Assembly (NCBI GenBank): GCA_004557975.1
Contig: SFEV01000030.1
Coordinates: 1-35,056 of the forward strand
Length of the DNA: 35,056 nucleotides
Source: Lachnospiraceae bacterium
GTDB lineage: Bacteria > Bacillota > Clostridia > Lachnospirales > Lachnospiraceae
Direction of reading: 5' to 3'
Of the stretch, positions 7,529 to 16,241 are shown in pieces. Made by a program: the position numbers and the translations under genes. The notes under the pieces were generated by a model, which saw nothing but the letters and a program-made list of their open reading frames with translations, searched no databases and was not told where the DNA came from. How positions within the stretch are numbered: position 1 is the first letter of the stretch; every line of letters begins with the position of its first letter.

Positions 7529-8967
7529 ACAGCCTCACTGATTCCCTCACAGAAGGTTGGATGAGGACGCACAACCGCAGCCATCTGTTCCAGTGTCAGT
7601 CCGTTCACGATTGCGGTGCCGAACTCACTGATCATGTCCGTAGCCCGGGCGCACATCATCTGTGCACCGAGGATTCTGTGCGTATCCTCCTGCGCAACCA
7701 CCTTGATAAATCCTCTCTCCTGACCGGACAGCAGAGATTTCCCGTTGGCCGACATCGGATATTTTTTCGTAATCACCCTGATCCCGGCTGTTTTTGCCTC
7801 ATCCTGAGTCAGGCCGATACATCCGATCTCCGGATTTGTATAGACACAGCCCGGAATCAGGTCAGCCCGGAACGGAGCGTCAAAGGGGCGGGAAATGTCG
7901 GCCTCTTTCAAATAGACCATATGTGCCACAGCATTCAGTCCCTGAGCCGTCGCCGCATGGGCAAGCTGTATGCCCGGCGTCACATCGCCGGCCGCATAAA
8001 TATTCGGTTCACTGGTCCTGCCGTACTCATCCACAACAATCCTGCCGCGATCCATGGCAAGCTCCATTCCCCCGGCCAGAAGCCCCTCTGTGTTTGCCCT
8101 TCTTCCTGTCGCAATCAGAATACCGTCTGATACGACCGACTTTGCCTCATCCTTTTCTGTATAATGACAGACGAGAGATCCATCCTCCTGCTCCGTAATC
8201 TGTTCTACCTTTGCCGAAGTATGAATATCGACACCGCGCTTCTTCAGAATCATCTTCAGGTTCTGCGAAATTTCTTTATCCATATTCGCAAGTATGCGGT
8301 CCAGAAATTCGATGACAGTCACACTGCAGCCCAGAGCACTGTAAATGGAAGCAAATTCCATGCCGATAACGCCGCCTCCCACAATCGTCAGCCTCGGATA
8401 CAGTCTGTCTGATTCCAGAAGACCGTCACTGCTTTGCACGTCATGAAGCCCCGAACCTGGAATCGGAGGAACCGCCGGCACAGAGCCGGTGGCAATCAGG
8501 ATATAATCAGTCTGCAGAACTGTCTGTTCCAGCGAGTCAGCTGCTTTTATTTCCTGCTCCTCTGCTGTCTGATAATCAGCTTTCCGCGGCGCAGTTACAA
8601 GAATCTGGTGAGGATTCTGAATCGTTCCTCTTCCCTGATACACTGTCACCTTGTTTTTTTTCATCAGCATTGCGATTCCGCCGCGAAGCTGCCCCAGCAC
8701 TTCGTCTTTCCTGCTCTGAATCTTTGCCATATCGCACGCAATACCGTCTGCATGGATGCCCAGCGCTTCTGCCGTCTGCATCCTGGCATAGAGCTGTGCG
8801 GAATGCAGAATGGTTTTGGTCGGAATACAGCCACGGTTCAGACACGTACCGCCCAGCTCCCTGCTCTCAACCAGTGCTGTCCTCATGCCCTTCCCTGCAG
8901 CTTCTATCGCAGCCTCATATCCGGCGGGACCGCCTCCGATAATCACCAAATCAAATTTATCTGCCAT
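7519..8967 (-). CDS. lpdA: Dihydrolipoyl dehydrogenase (glycine cleavage L-protein)
   Basis: A 482-residue FAD-dependent disulfide oxidoreductase that reoxidises dihydrolipoyl-GcvH with NAD+. The FAD-binding GGGPAGYEAA is near the N-terminus. The redox-active CxxxxC is Cys42 and Cys47 in GGTCLNRGCIPTK. The NAD-binding GGGVIGMEFA is in the middle, and the C-terminal HPTFCE supplies the catalytic His-Glu pair. Length is normal, and there is no extra N-terminal lipoyl domain of the kind seen in some clostridial Lpd proteins. The start at 8967 has GGAC-type spacing and gives MADKFDLVIIGGG. It is last in the gcv operon, 38 bases after lplA. Confidence 0.95.
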   Translation of the reverse strand: MADKFDLVIIGGGPAGYEAAIEAAGKGMRTALVESRELGGTCLNRGCIPTKTILHSAQLYARMQTAEALGIHADGIACDMAKIQSRKDEVLGQLRGGIAMLMKKNKVTVYQGRGTIQNPHQILVTAPRKADYQTAEEQEIKAADSLEQTVLQTDYILIATGSVPAVPPIPGSGLHDVQSSDGLLESDRLYPRLTIVGGGVIGMEFASIYSALGCSVTVIEFLDRILANMDKEISQNLKMILKKRGVDIHTSAKVEQITEQEDGSLVCHYTEKDEAKSVVSDGILIATGRRANTEGLLAGGMELAMDRGRIVVDEYGRTSEPNIYAAGDVTPGIQLAHAATAQGLNAVAHMVYLKEADISRPFDAPFRADLIPGCVYTNPEIGCIGLTQDEAKTAGIRVITKKYPMSANGKSLLSGQERGFIKVVAQEDTHRILGAQMMCARATDMISEFGTAIVNGLTLEQMAAVVRPHPTFCEGISEAVRA

Positions 8968-9005
8968 TCTTGTCCCAGTCCTTTCCTACTCAATATAGTA
9001 ACTGC

Positions 9006-10001
9006 TCAGATGCACTCACGGATCAGTCCGCAGATATCCTTTTTCATGGCCTGCTCCGTCTCTGTCTGTGCTTCCAGCCGGCCAAGTGCATTGGCGAGAG
9101 ACTCTTCACTGTAGCAGCAGCCCTGCAGCGCTTCCGGAATGGCTGCAACCAGAGCCTGCTCCATCCCGTCAGAAAATGCATTGGCACTTTTCACAATGCC
9201 CTGATCCACATCAAACTGAAGCTCGATGTCTCCCCACTCAAAGCGGCGCTCCATACTGTACTGGAACGGAATTTTCTGTCCGTATTTCCATTCCCAGGAG
9301 GAAAACCTTCTCTCTGCTTTCTCAATGGCATCCCAGTCCAGACGATCCTCCGACAGCGTTTCAACCTCTGCACCGTACACAGTGCCAAAGGCCTCCCTCA
9401 GTTTTTCCTGCAGCAGAGGCACGGTGACATCCGGATTCAGCTCTGTCAGATTGGCAACACGGGAACGCACTGATGTGACGCCCTTTGACTGAAGCTTTGA
9501 TTTGGAGACATTCAGATATTTCGACATATCTTCTTTGTTCACATCGACCAGAAGTGTCCCGTGATGGTAGCAAAAGCCGCCTGATTCATAAAACGCATTG
9601 CCGGAGAATTTTTTTCCGTCCACCGTGATATCGTTTCTTCCCGTTTTTTCTGCTTTCATCCCCAGAAGCCGAACTGCTTCAATAATAACCTGAAGCTGAC
9701 GTGCCACATCATAATCTTCCCTGCGGACACAGAATGTGAAATTCAGATTGCCCAGGTCGTGGAAGACTGCACCTCCTCCGGAGAGGCGGCGGACAAGGTA
9801 ACCGCCGTCCTCTTCCAGATAATTGACCTTGCATTCTTTCCAGCAGTTCTGGTTTTTCCCGATTACTACTGTATGACGATTCTGCCACAGAAACAGAATG
9901 CACTCTCCCAGCTCTGTATGAAGCGTCAGATACTCTTCGATTGCCAGATTCTTATACGGAATCTTATTTTCTGTAATATATATACGCAGTTTTGAAATCA
10001 T
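9006..10001 (-). CDS. lplA: Lipoate--protein ligase
   Basis: A 331-residue ligase that activates lipoate with ATP and attaches it to the lipoyl-lysine of GcvH. The N-terminal catalytic domain has the family motif RRLSGGGAVFHD-LGNLNF and the VDGKKFSGNA segment that carries the conserved lysine. The C-terminal accessory domain fills the remaining third. The ATG at 10001 overlaps the gcvPB stop as ATGA, indicating translational coupling. Placement inside the gcv operon ties it to H-protein lipoylation. The organism probably scavenges lipoate, since no lipoate synthase is present in the window. Confidence 0.94.
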   Translation of the reverse strand: MISKLRIYITENKIPYKNLAIEEYLTLHTELGECILFLWQNRHTVVIGKNQNCWKECKVNYLEEDGGYLVRRLSGGGAVFHDLGNLNFTFCVRREDYDVARQLQVIIEAVRLLGMKAEKTGRNDITVDGKKFSGNAFYESGGFCYHHGTLLVDVNKEDMSKYLNVSKSKLQSKGVTSVRSRVANLTELNPDVTVPLLQEKLREAFGTVYGAEVETLSEDRLDWDAIEKAERRFSSWEWKYGQKIPFQYSMERRFEWGDIELQFDVDQGIVKSANAFSDGMEQALVAAIPEALQGCCYSEESLANALGRLEAQTETEQAMKKDICGLIRECI

Positions 10002-11500
10002 TGGAACTCATACCTCAGAATTGGCTTTCTCGCCGCACGCACCTCATCCAGACGTCTGACATACGTTCCGACGGGTGCTTCATGTGCTGCCTGCGGATTC
10101 TCGTGTGCCTTTTCATAAATCTCACGGAATACAGCAATGACTTCATCCAGCGTCTCCCTGCTCTCCGTCTCCGTAGGCTCAATCATCAGCGCCTCATGGA
10201 CAATCAGCGGGAAATACATGGTTGGCGGATGAATGCCGTAATCCAGCAGTGATTTGGCAATATCCATGGCGGATACGTCAATCTCATGCTTCATTTTTTC
10301 CAGCGTCATCACAAACTCGTGCATGCACGTTTCGCTGTATGCCATGGGATACAGATCCTTCAGTTTCTCCATCATATAATTCGCGTTCAGCACTGCATTG
10401 CGGGAGGCTTCCGGAATGCCTTCACGGCCCAGCATCAGCAGGTACGTCATAGCTTTTACAACCACAAGGAAATTGCCGTAAAATGCTTTGACGCTGCCGA
10501 CAGAATGCTCCGGTGCCGCAAATGCAAGCTCGCGCAAAACCGGTGCGCCTGCCACTGCAAAGCGCAGTGCACGTTCTTCATCCTCTGCTATTTCCCCATG
10601 TTCTTCCGACTTCAGAACCGGCTGCAGCCCCGGCAGAAATTCCTTCAAAAATGCCTTACAGCCTACAGGGCCGCTTCCCGGACCACCGCCGCCATGAGGT
10701 GTCGAAAATGTCTTGTGCAGGTTCAGATGTACCACATCGAAGCCCATGTCACCAGGACGGACAACACCCATGACCGCGTTCAGGTTTGCTCCGTCGTAAT
10801 AGGCAAGTCCGCCTGCCTCATGGATAATCGCTGTAATTTCAAGAATATTTTTATCAAACAGACCTACTGTATTGGGATTGGTCAGCATCAGTCCGGCTGT
10901 ATCCTCTCCCACTGCCTCACGCAGCCTGTCCAGGTCGACACATCCGTCTTCACCGGAAGGAATGCTGATTACCTGGAAACCGCACATGGCAGCGCTGGCA
11001 GGGTTCGTCCCATGAGCGGAATCCGGCACGATAATTTTCGTGCGCTTTTTATCGCCGCGGCTGTCATGATATGCTTTGATCAGCAGAAGTCCCGTAAACT
11101 CACCATGTGCTCCTGCCGCCGGCTGAAGCGTCATTGCATCCATGCCTGTAATCTCACACAGCATTTCCTCTGTGCGCTTCAGTACCTCAAGGCATCCCTG
11201 CACCGTATGAGCCGGCTGAAGCGGATGGATTTTCGTAAATCCTGGAAGAGCTGCCGCCTCCTCATTGACTTTCGGATTGTATTTCATGGTACATGAGCCA
11301 AGCGGATAAAATCCATCATTGACACCGTGCACCTGCTTTGCCAGTTCTGTATAGTGACGGCTCAGCTCATTTTCCGATACGTGCGGAAGATGAAGCTTTT
11401 TTTCGCGCACAGGTGCATCTATGGCAATTTCCGGAACATCACATTCCGGCAGAAGCGTACATCCCTGTCCGTCTTTTCCACGTTCAAATATCAGTTTCAT
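9998..11500 (-). CDS. gcvPB: Glycine dehydrogenase (decarboxylating) subunit 2
   Basis: A 500-residue PLP enzyme forming half of split P-protein, which decarboxylates glycine and passes aminomethyl to lipoyl-GcvH. The PLP lysine is Lys263 in HLNLHKTFSTPHGGGGPGSGP. The N-terminal GSCTMKYNPK and the IVPDSAHGTNPASA motifs are intact. The start at 11500 is chosen for its GGAGG site and because it overlaps the gcvPA stop as ATGA. The 24-residue extension in the longer frame is unlike the family. It is followed by lplA with the same 4-base overlap, so gcvPA, gcvPB and lplA are translationally chained. Confidence 0.96.
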   Translation of the reverse strand: MKLIFERGKDGQGCTLLPECDVPEIAIDAPVREKKLHLPHVSENELSRHYTELAKQVHGVNDGFYPLGSCTMKYNPKVNEEAAALPGFTKIHPLQPAHTVQGCLEVLKRTEEMLCEITGMDAMTLQPAAGAHGEFTGLLLIKAYHDSRGDKKRTKIIVPDSAHGTNPASAAMCGFQVISIPSGEDGCVDLDRLREAVGEDTAGLMLTNPNTVGLFDKNILEITAIIHEAGGLAYYDGANLNAVMGVVRPGDMGFDVVHLNLHKTFSTPHGGGGPGSGPVGCKAFLKEFLPGLQPVLKSEEHGEIAEDEERALRFAVAGAPVLRELAFAAPEHSVGSVKAFYGNFLVVVKAMTYLLMLGREGIPEASRNAVLNANYMMEKLKDLYPMAYSETCMHEFVMTLEKMKHEIDVSAMDIAKSLLDYGIHPPTMYFPLIVHEALMIEPTETESRETLDEVIAVFREIYEKAHENPQAAHEAPVGTYVRRLDEVRAARKPILRYEFQ

Positions 11501-12813
11501 GCGCCGCACACCTCCTTCACAATCGCTGCTGCAAGATCCATCTCCGCTTTCGTGTTTTTCTCCGTCGCACACCAGAGGATCTCATACTCTCCAATGGGAA
11601 GACCGCCGAGAATCCCTTTCTCCTCCAGCGCCGCAAGAAGCTTCTCCGCCTTTATCTGCGACGTGGTGACAAATTCATGGAAAAACGGTCTGTCATATTT
11701 CAGTGTCAGTCCCGCCTTCTCCAGCTCTTTCTGCAGATAATGTGCCTTGGAGCAGCACAGAGATGCCGTCTTCTTCATGCCGTCCTCACCCATGGCTGCC
11801 ATATACACGCCTGCTGTCAGCGCACACAGCGCCTGGTTGGAGCAGATGTTGCTGCTTGCCTTTTCCCGTCGGATATGCTGTTCTCTCGCCTGCAGTGTCA
11901 GCACATAGGCGCGCTTTCCGTCACGGTCTACGGTCTCACCCACAATACGGCCCGGCAGCTTTCTTGTCATTTTTTCTGTTGCCGCCATGAATCCGAGATA
12001 CGGCCCTCCGAAAGAGAGTCCCAGTCCCAGCGGCTGCCCCTCTCCCACTGCGATATCGGCGCCGCACTCTGCCGGCGTTTTCATCACTGCAAGGGCGATG
12101 GGATTACATCCCATGATAAACTTTGCACCTGCTGCATGTGTAATTTCTCCCAGCGCATCCGCATCCTCAAAATTTCCATAGTAATTGGGCTGCTGCACGT
12201 AAAAGCATGCGGCTGCATCATCGAGGGATGCTTTCAGCGCATCCTGATCCGTCACACCGTCCTTCTCCGGAATAATGACTACCTTTGTATTGCTTGCATA
12301 GCAGTACGTTTCTACAACGGAAATCACCTGTGGGTTTGTCGTCCCGGAAAGATACACGACTGACCGTTTGCGCTCCCTGCACATTGCTGCAGCTTCTGCT
12401 GCCGCCGTCGCGCCGTCATAGACGGAAGCGTTGGATGCATCCATGCCTGTCAGTTCACAGATCATCGTCTGATATTCAAAGATGGACTGCAGAATTCCCT
12501 GACTGATTTCTGCCTGATACGGTGTGTATGCCGTCACAAATTCTTCTTTGTTTACAACGCTTCCCACAATCGCCGGAATGTAATGGTTGTACGCTCCGGC
12601 ACCGCGGAAAATATGTCTGAACACTCTGTTTTTCCCGGCGACTGTCTCCATCTCGTCAATCGCTTCCATTTCGCTGACTCCCGACGGGAGCTTCAGCGTC
12701 TTCAGCTTCACTTCCTCAGGGATATGCGCAAAAAGCGCATCGAAGCTTTCAAAGCCGATCTCCCTGAGCATTTCCTGCTGTTCCTGTTTCGTATTCGGTA
12801 AATACGATCCCAT
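11497..12813 (-). CDS. gcvPA: Glycine dehydrogenase (decarboxylating) subunit 1
   Basis: A 438-residue partner of GcvPB in the two-subunit P-protein. It begins MGSYLPNTKQEQQEMLREIG, the usual N-terminus. Family segments such as RGAGAYNHYIPAIV, TAYTPYQAEISQG and SVYDGATAAAEA are present. This subunit lacks the PLP lysine, as expected. The ATG at 12813 has a GGAGG site 7 bases upstream, and the alternative start 18 bases earlier has none. It lies 27 bases after gcvH and overlaps gcvPB by 4 bases. Confidence 0.96.
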   Translation of the reverse strand: MGSYLPNTKQEQQEMLREIGFESFDALFAHIPEEVKLKTLKLPSGVSEMEAIDEMETVAGKNRVFRHIFRGAGAYNHYIPAIVGSVVNKEEFVTAYTPYQAEISQGILQSIFEYQTMICELTGMDASNASVYDGATAAAEAAAMCRERKRSVVYLSGTTNPQVISVVETYCYASNTKVVIIPEKDGVTDQDALKASLDDAAACFYVQQPNYYGNFEDADALGEITHAAGAKFIMGCNPIALAVMKTPAECGADIAVGEGQPLGLGLSFGGPYLGFMAATEKMTRKLPGRIVGETVDRDGKRAYVLTLQAREQHIRREKASSNICSNQALCALTAGVYMAAMGEDGMKKTASLCCSKAHYLQKELEKAGLTLKYDRPFFHEFVTTSQIKAEKLLAALEEKGILGGLPIGEYEILWCATEKNTKAEMDLAAAIVKEVCGA

Positions 12814-12840
12814 GCTGCTGCCTCCTCTCATCTGGCACTT

Positions 12841-13224
12841 TTATGCTTCCTCGCTCTCGTAAAATGCGATATACGCTTCTGCATCCAGCAGCTCTTCCTG
12901 ATCTGTAATATTCTCGACTTTGATCAGCCATGCACCGTACGGATCCTCATTCATCCGCTCCGGAGCGTCAAGAAGATCCTCGTTGACCTCTGCAACCGTT
13001 CCTGATACAGGTGAAAAAACGTCGGAGACTGCCTTTACAGATTCCACATCTGCAAACGCTTCCCCTGCCGTCACCTCATCCCCTGCCTCCGGCAGGTTCA
13101 CGAATACAAGATCCCCCAGTGCATCCTGCGCATAATCTGTCAGGCCGATGAGCGCCGTGCCGTCCTCCTGGAATTTTACCCACTCATGAGATTTGCTGTA
13201 CTTTAATTCTGTCGGATGATTCAT
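12841..13224 (-). CDS. gcvH: Glycine cleavage system H protein
   Basis: A 127-residue lipoyl carrier that shuttles the aminomethyl group between P, T and L proteins. The N-terminus LKYSKSHEWVKF is the family hallmark. The lipoylated lysine is Lys64 in ADVESVKAVSDVFSPVSG. Length is normal. The start at 13224 has AGGAGGG 7 bases upstream. It lies 49 bases downstream of gcvT and 27 bases upstream of gcvPA. Confidence 0.96.
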   Translation of the reverse strand: MNHPTELKYSKSHEWVKFQEDGTALIGLTDYAQDALGDLVFVNLPEAGDEVTAGEAFADVESVKAVSDVFSPVSGTVAEVNEDLLDAPERMNEDPYGAWLIKVENITDQEELLDAEAYIAFYESEEA

Positions 13225-13273
13225 AATAAGTCCCTCCTGTTTTTATTCATTCTGATTATTTTAATTTTTAAAA

Positions 13274-14359
13274 CTATCCTCTTTTGTAAAACGGAAGCGC
13301 CACAACCTCTGCCGCAACACGTCTTCCCCTGACGTCCGCCTCCACAACCGTTCCGACCTCTGCACAGGATACATCGAGAAGTGCCATGGCAAGAGGCGCT
13401 TTCAGATACGGGCAGTGAGTTCCCGAGGTGGTGACACCGACTTTTTTATCGCCCACGTACACATCCGTGTGCTCACGGATAATGCCGCGCCCGGTCACCT
13501 TCAGACCCACACGTCTGATCTGCGGTGCACCCTTTTCCTCAAGTGCTGCTTTTCCGATAAATTCATCTTTTTTCATCTTTACAAACACACCAAGCCCTGC
13601 CTCAAGGGGAGTGATGTCATCTGTCATTTCATGACCGTACAGCGGCATTGCAGCTTCCAGCCGCAGAGTATCACGGGCACCGAGGCCGCAGGGAATCAGT
13701 CCCTCATCCTTCCCCGTCTCCAGCAGAAGCTCCCAAAGCTGCGGAGCCTGTGCAGATGCCAGATAGAATTCAAAGCCATCCTCTCCCGTATATCCGGTTC
13801 TGGAGATAATACAATCCATTCCTCCGATTGTCCTGTGGAAGTATGCGCTGTAATATTTCTGCGGAATATCCTCTTCCTTTACCAGCTTTCTCAGAATTTC
13901 CTCCGCCTTTGGACCTTGCAGTGCAATCTGTGCCACCTGATCGGAAATATCCGTGAACACTGCATCCCCGAATTCATGTGCCTTCATCCACGCAAAATCC
14001 TTGTCCTTGTTTGCCGCATTCACGACGATGAAATAGTGGTCATCCCGTACCTTATATACAATCAGATCGTCCACAACGCCTCCCGCACCGTTGCACATCG
14101 GGCTGTAGCGTGCCTGGCCGTCATACATGGTCGTGTAATCGTTCGTCAGAAGATGATTCAGATTTTTCACTGCATCGCTTCCGATACAGGTGATCTCACC
14201 CATGTGTGAAACATCAAACAGGCCGCAGGCCGTACGCACTGCCATGTGCTCCGCAATGACACCGGTGCCGTACTGTACCGGAAGCAGATAGCCTGCAAAG
14301 GGGACAATTTTTCCTCCGTACTTCGTGTGCGTGTCATACAGTGGTGTTTTCAGTTCCAT
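13274..14359 (-). CDS. gcvT: Aminomethyltransferase (T protein)
   Basis: A 361-residue tetrahydrofolate-dependent enzyme that releases ammonia and makes 5,10-methylene-THF from aminomethyl-GcvH. Family segments include KTPLYDTHTKYGGKIVPFAG, FDVSHMGEI, RTGYTGEDGFE and GLGARDTLRLEA. Length is normal. The start at 14359 has a AAGGAG site 7 bases upstream, and the 8-residue longer frame is not supported. It is first in the operon behind a tandem glycine riboswitch, so the operon should be induced by glycine. Confidence 0.96.
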   Translation of the reverse strand: MELKTPLYDTHTKYGGKIVPFAGYLLPVQYGTGVIAEHMAVRTACGLFDVSHMGEITCIGSDAVKNLNHLLTNDYTTMYDGQARYSPMCNGAGGVVDDLIVYKVRDDHYFIVVNAANKDKDFAWMKAHEFGDAVFTDISDQVAQIALQGPKAEEILRKLVKEEDIPQKYYSAYFHRTIGGMDCIISRTGYTGEDGFEFYLASAQAPQLWELLLETGKDEGLIPCGLGARDTLRLEAAMPLYGHEMTDDITPLEAGLGVFVKMKKDEFIGKAALEEKGAPQIRRVGLKVTGRGIIREHTDVYVGDKKVGVTTSGTHCPYLKAPLAMALLDVSCAEVGTVVEADVRGRRVAAEVVALPFYKRG

Positions 14360-14478
14360 GATCGTTCTCCTTTCTTCTCTCATTTTCTCTTATTCATTTT
14401 CCTTTTCTGCAGCCGCCTTTTCCATGAACACGGCCGTGCCGGAACAGTGGATGATACAGGGTGTACCGATTCTCAGGC

Positions 14479-14536
14479 AAAAAAAGACACACAAACAATT
14501 CCAATATCGCTTCCGATACTGTCTGTCTGTGCGTCT
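14479..14536 (-). terminator. Riboswitch-controlled terminator before gcvT
   Basis: On the minus strand a long hairpin follows the second aptamer. An outer 13-bp stem with two G-U pairs (AGACGCACAGACA with TGTTTGTGTGTCT) encloses an inner 8-bp stem closed by a GAAG loop, then comes TTTTTTT. This is the expected expression platform, with glycine binding preventing termination. The rest of the leader down to 14360 shows no other structure I can support. Confidence 0.8.
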
Positions 14537-14697
14537 CTGTCTTTCTACCTGAAAGATTCTTTCCTCCATACGGAGAAAATTGCTTCTTGGGTGCCCCTTT
14601 ACCTTTCCAGAGTGCCGTCCAAACCTGGTCCTTTTGCCTGAGAGTTTGCTGCAACTTCCCCTTCGGCGCCGCCAGCCAGAACTGCATTGCTCCTTTT
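14533..14697 (-). promoter_or_regulatory. Tandem glycine riboswitch
   Basis: Read on the minus strand, aptamer 1 (about 14615-14697) contains the core GCGCCGAAGGGG followed by CTCTCAGGCAAAAGGAC, the classic glycine-aptamer signature. A short linker leads into the ACTCTGGAAAGG that opens aptamer 2 (about 14533-14613). Aptamer 2 ends with CTTTCAGGTAGAAAGACAG. Its central core reads CACCCAAGAAGC and is more diverged than aptamer 1. The position directly upstream of the gcv operon supports the call. Outer boundaries are approximate. Confidence 0.92.
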
Positions 14698-14818
14698 ATC
14701 CGAAGTTATGCAGAATGCTGTCTGTTATCAATATCCTGATTTATTTTTCAGTGATTATTGTGCGGTCTCTCCCAGATTCTTCAACCGGCATATTCAGTTT
14801 TCATAATTCTATATATGA

Positions 14819-14847
14819 ATTTTACCATTTTCTGTGCACTGTGTCAA
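14819..14847 (-). promoter_or_regulatory. Promoter of the gcv operon
   Basis: On the minus strand there is TTGACA, 17 bases, TAAAAT. The predicted start near 14812 puts the whole riboswitch in the leader, which is about 450 bases long. Confidence 0.85.
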
Positions 14848-14875
14848 CAAACAAAAATTCCTTTGCTGTTTCTTA

Positions 14876-15514
14876 TCAGCTCAGACTGATACCTGTTCTT
14901 TTTTCCACATAGTTGCAGATCATATCCACACATCCCTGATACCCCAGTGCATCTGTTCTCAGACAGAGATCATAATTCTCCGGATTCTTCCATCTGTTTC
15001 CAGTATGGTATTTGTAGTAATCACTTCGATAACGGTTGATACTTTTAATATGACGGTTGACTCCCAGCTCATCGGTCTGCATGATCTCCTGCTCTCTCTT
15101 AAAGCAGGCTTCCGCAGATGCATAGAGAAATACGCTGACTGCATTGGGATACTCTGCCAGCACAAAGTCCGCCGCGCGCCCCAGTACAACGAAGCTCTCT
15201 TTCTCCAGCAAACCTTTCAGAACCCGGGCCTGATAATCAAAGAGCCGACGGTCCGAGAGGAAATTTCCTGTCTCAGGCGGAATTTTCTCACCATCGTAGA
15301 CAGCCTTTGAGACCTTATAGAGCAGCGTTTTCTTTACATCCTGATCAGCCTTCGCAAACAGCTTTTCGCTGATACCGGAGTCATCAGATGCAAGGCGAAG
15401 CAGCTTGCGGTCATACAGATTGATGTCAAGCTGTGCCGAGAGCATCTTTCCGATTTCCGTACCTCCCGAACCACACGTTCTTGTAATGCAGATTGCATAA
15501 TGATTCATCCCCAT
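14876..15514 (-). CDS. Cytidylate kinase-like family protein
   Basis: A 212-residue P-loop protein of the cytidylate-kinase-like group common in Firmicutes. The phosphate-binding loop is CGSGGTEIGKML near residues 14-25. The pattern of DRKLLRLAS after it, VVLGRAADFVL in the middle and FKREQEI in the lid region fits the family. These proteins are usually not the essential Cmk, and their substrate is not known to me. The ATG at 15514 has GGAGG 8 bases upstream. It follows livF by 12 bases and appears to be the last gene of the LIV operon. A weak 6-bp hairpin overlaps its stop. Confidence 0.85.
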   Translation of the reverse strand: MGMNHYAICITRTCGSGGTEIGKMLSAQLDINLYDRKLLRLASDDSGISEKLFAKADQDVKKTLLYKVSKAVYDGEKIPPETGNFLSDRRLFDYQARVLKGLLEKESFVVLGRAADFVLAEYPNAVSVFLYASAEACFKREQEIMQTDELGVNRHIKSINRYRSDYYKYHTGNRWKNPENYDLCLRTDALGYQGCVDMICNYVEKRTGISLS

Positions 15515-15526
15515 ACCCTGATCCTC

Positions 15527-16231
15527 CTACTGTCCCAGATATGCTTTTTTCACACGCTCATCCTTAAGCAGCTCCTGGGCATCGCCGCTGATGGAGATGG
15601 TTCCTGTCTCCAGAACGTACGCCCGGTCTGCAATTGAGAGTGCCATCCTTGCATTCTGCTCATTCAGCAGAACAGTAATGCCAGCCTCATGGATCTCCCT
15701 GATAATCGCAAATACTTCCTTTACCAGCAGTGGAGACAGTCCCATGGACGGCTCATCCATCAGGATAATGCCCGGTTTGCTCATCAGCGCACGTCCGACT
15801 GCCAGCATCTGCTGTTCACCGCCGGAAAGCGTTCCAGCCAGCTGTTTGCGGCGCTCCTTCAGACGCGGGAACTTTTCATAGACATCCTTCATGGATTCTG
15901 CCACCTGCTCCTTATTTTTGCTGATGTAAGCGCCCATCTGCAGATTGTCCTCCACCGACATCTCCGGAAAAACATGACGTCCCTCCGGTACGTGAGCAAT
16001 ACCAAGTGTGATAATCTTTGACGGTTCTGTTTTCAAAAGATCCGTTCCGTTGTATGTGATGGAGCCGCTTTTGGCTTTTGTCAGTCCTGAGATCGTATGG
16101 AGCGTCGTGGTCTTTCCGGCTCCGTTGGCACCGATCAGCGTCACGATCTCACCGGGTTTTACGGTAAAACTGATTCCTTTGATCGCCTCTACCGCACCAT
16201 AATTTACGTATAAATCTTTTACCTCCAGCAT
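15527..16231 (-). CDS. livF: Branched-chain amino acid ABC transporter ATPase LivF
   Basis: A 234-residue ABC ATPase of the LIV family. Walker A is GANGAGKTT near residue 35, the signature is LSGGEQQML and Walker B is IILMDEPSMGLSP. The N-terminus MLEVKDLYVNYGAVEAIKGIS and the short length identify LivF rather than LivG. It should pair with LivG under the LivH/LivM channel. The start at 16231 has AGGAGGAAGG just upstream. It is 10 bases after livG. Confidence 0.94.
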   Translation of the reverse strand: MLEVKDLYVNYGAVEAIKGISFTVKPGEIVTLIGANGAGKTTTLHTISGLTKAKSGSITYNGTDLLKTEPSKIITLGIAHVPEGRHVFPEMSVEDNLQMGAYISKNKEQVAESMKDVYEKFPRLKERRKQLAGTLSGGEQQMLAVGRALMSKPGIILMDEPSMGLSPLLVKEVFAIIREIHEAGITVLLNEQNARMALSIADRAYVLETGTISISGDAQELLKDERVKKAYLGQ

Positions 16232-16241
16232 GGCCTTCCTC

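Noticed and set aside
10286..12363. Long plus-strand frames (336 and 341 codons) opposite gcvPB and gcvPA
   Set aside because: Shadows of the glycine decarboxylase genes; no family match or initiation signals.
14471..14490. Plus-strand TCTCAGGCAAAAAAAGAC resembling a glycine-aptamer core
   Set aside because: It is the complement of the terminator U-run and stem; no other aptamer parts are present on that strand.
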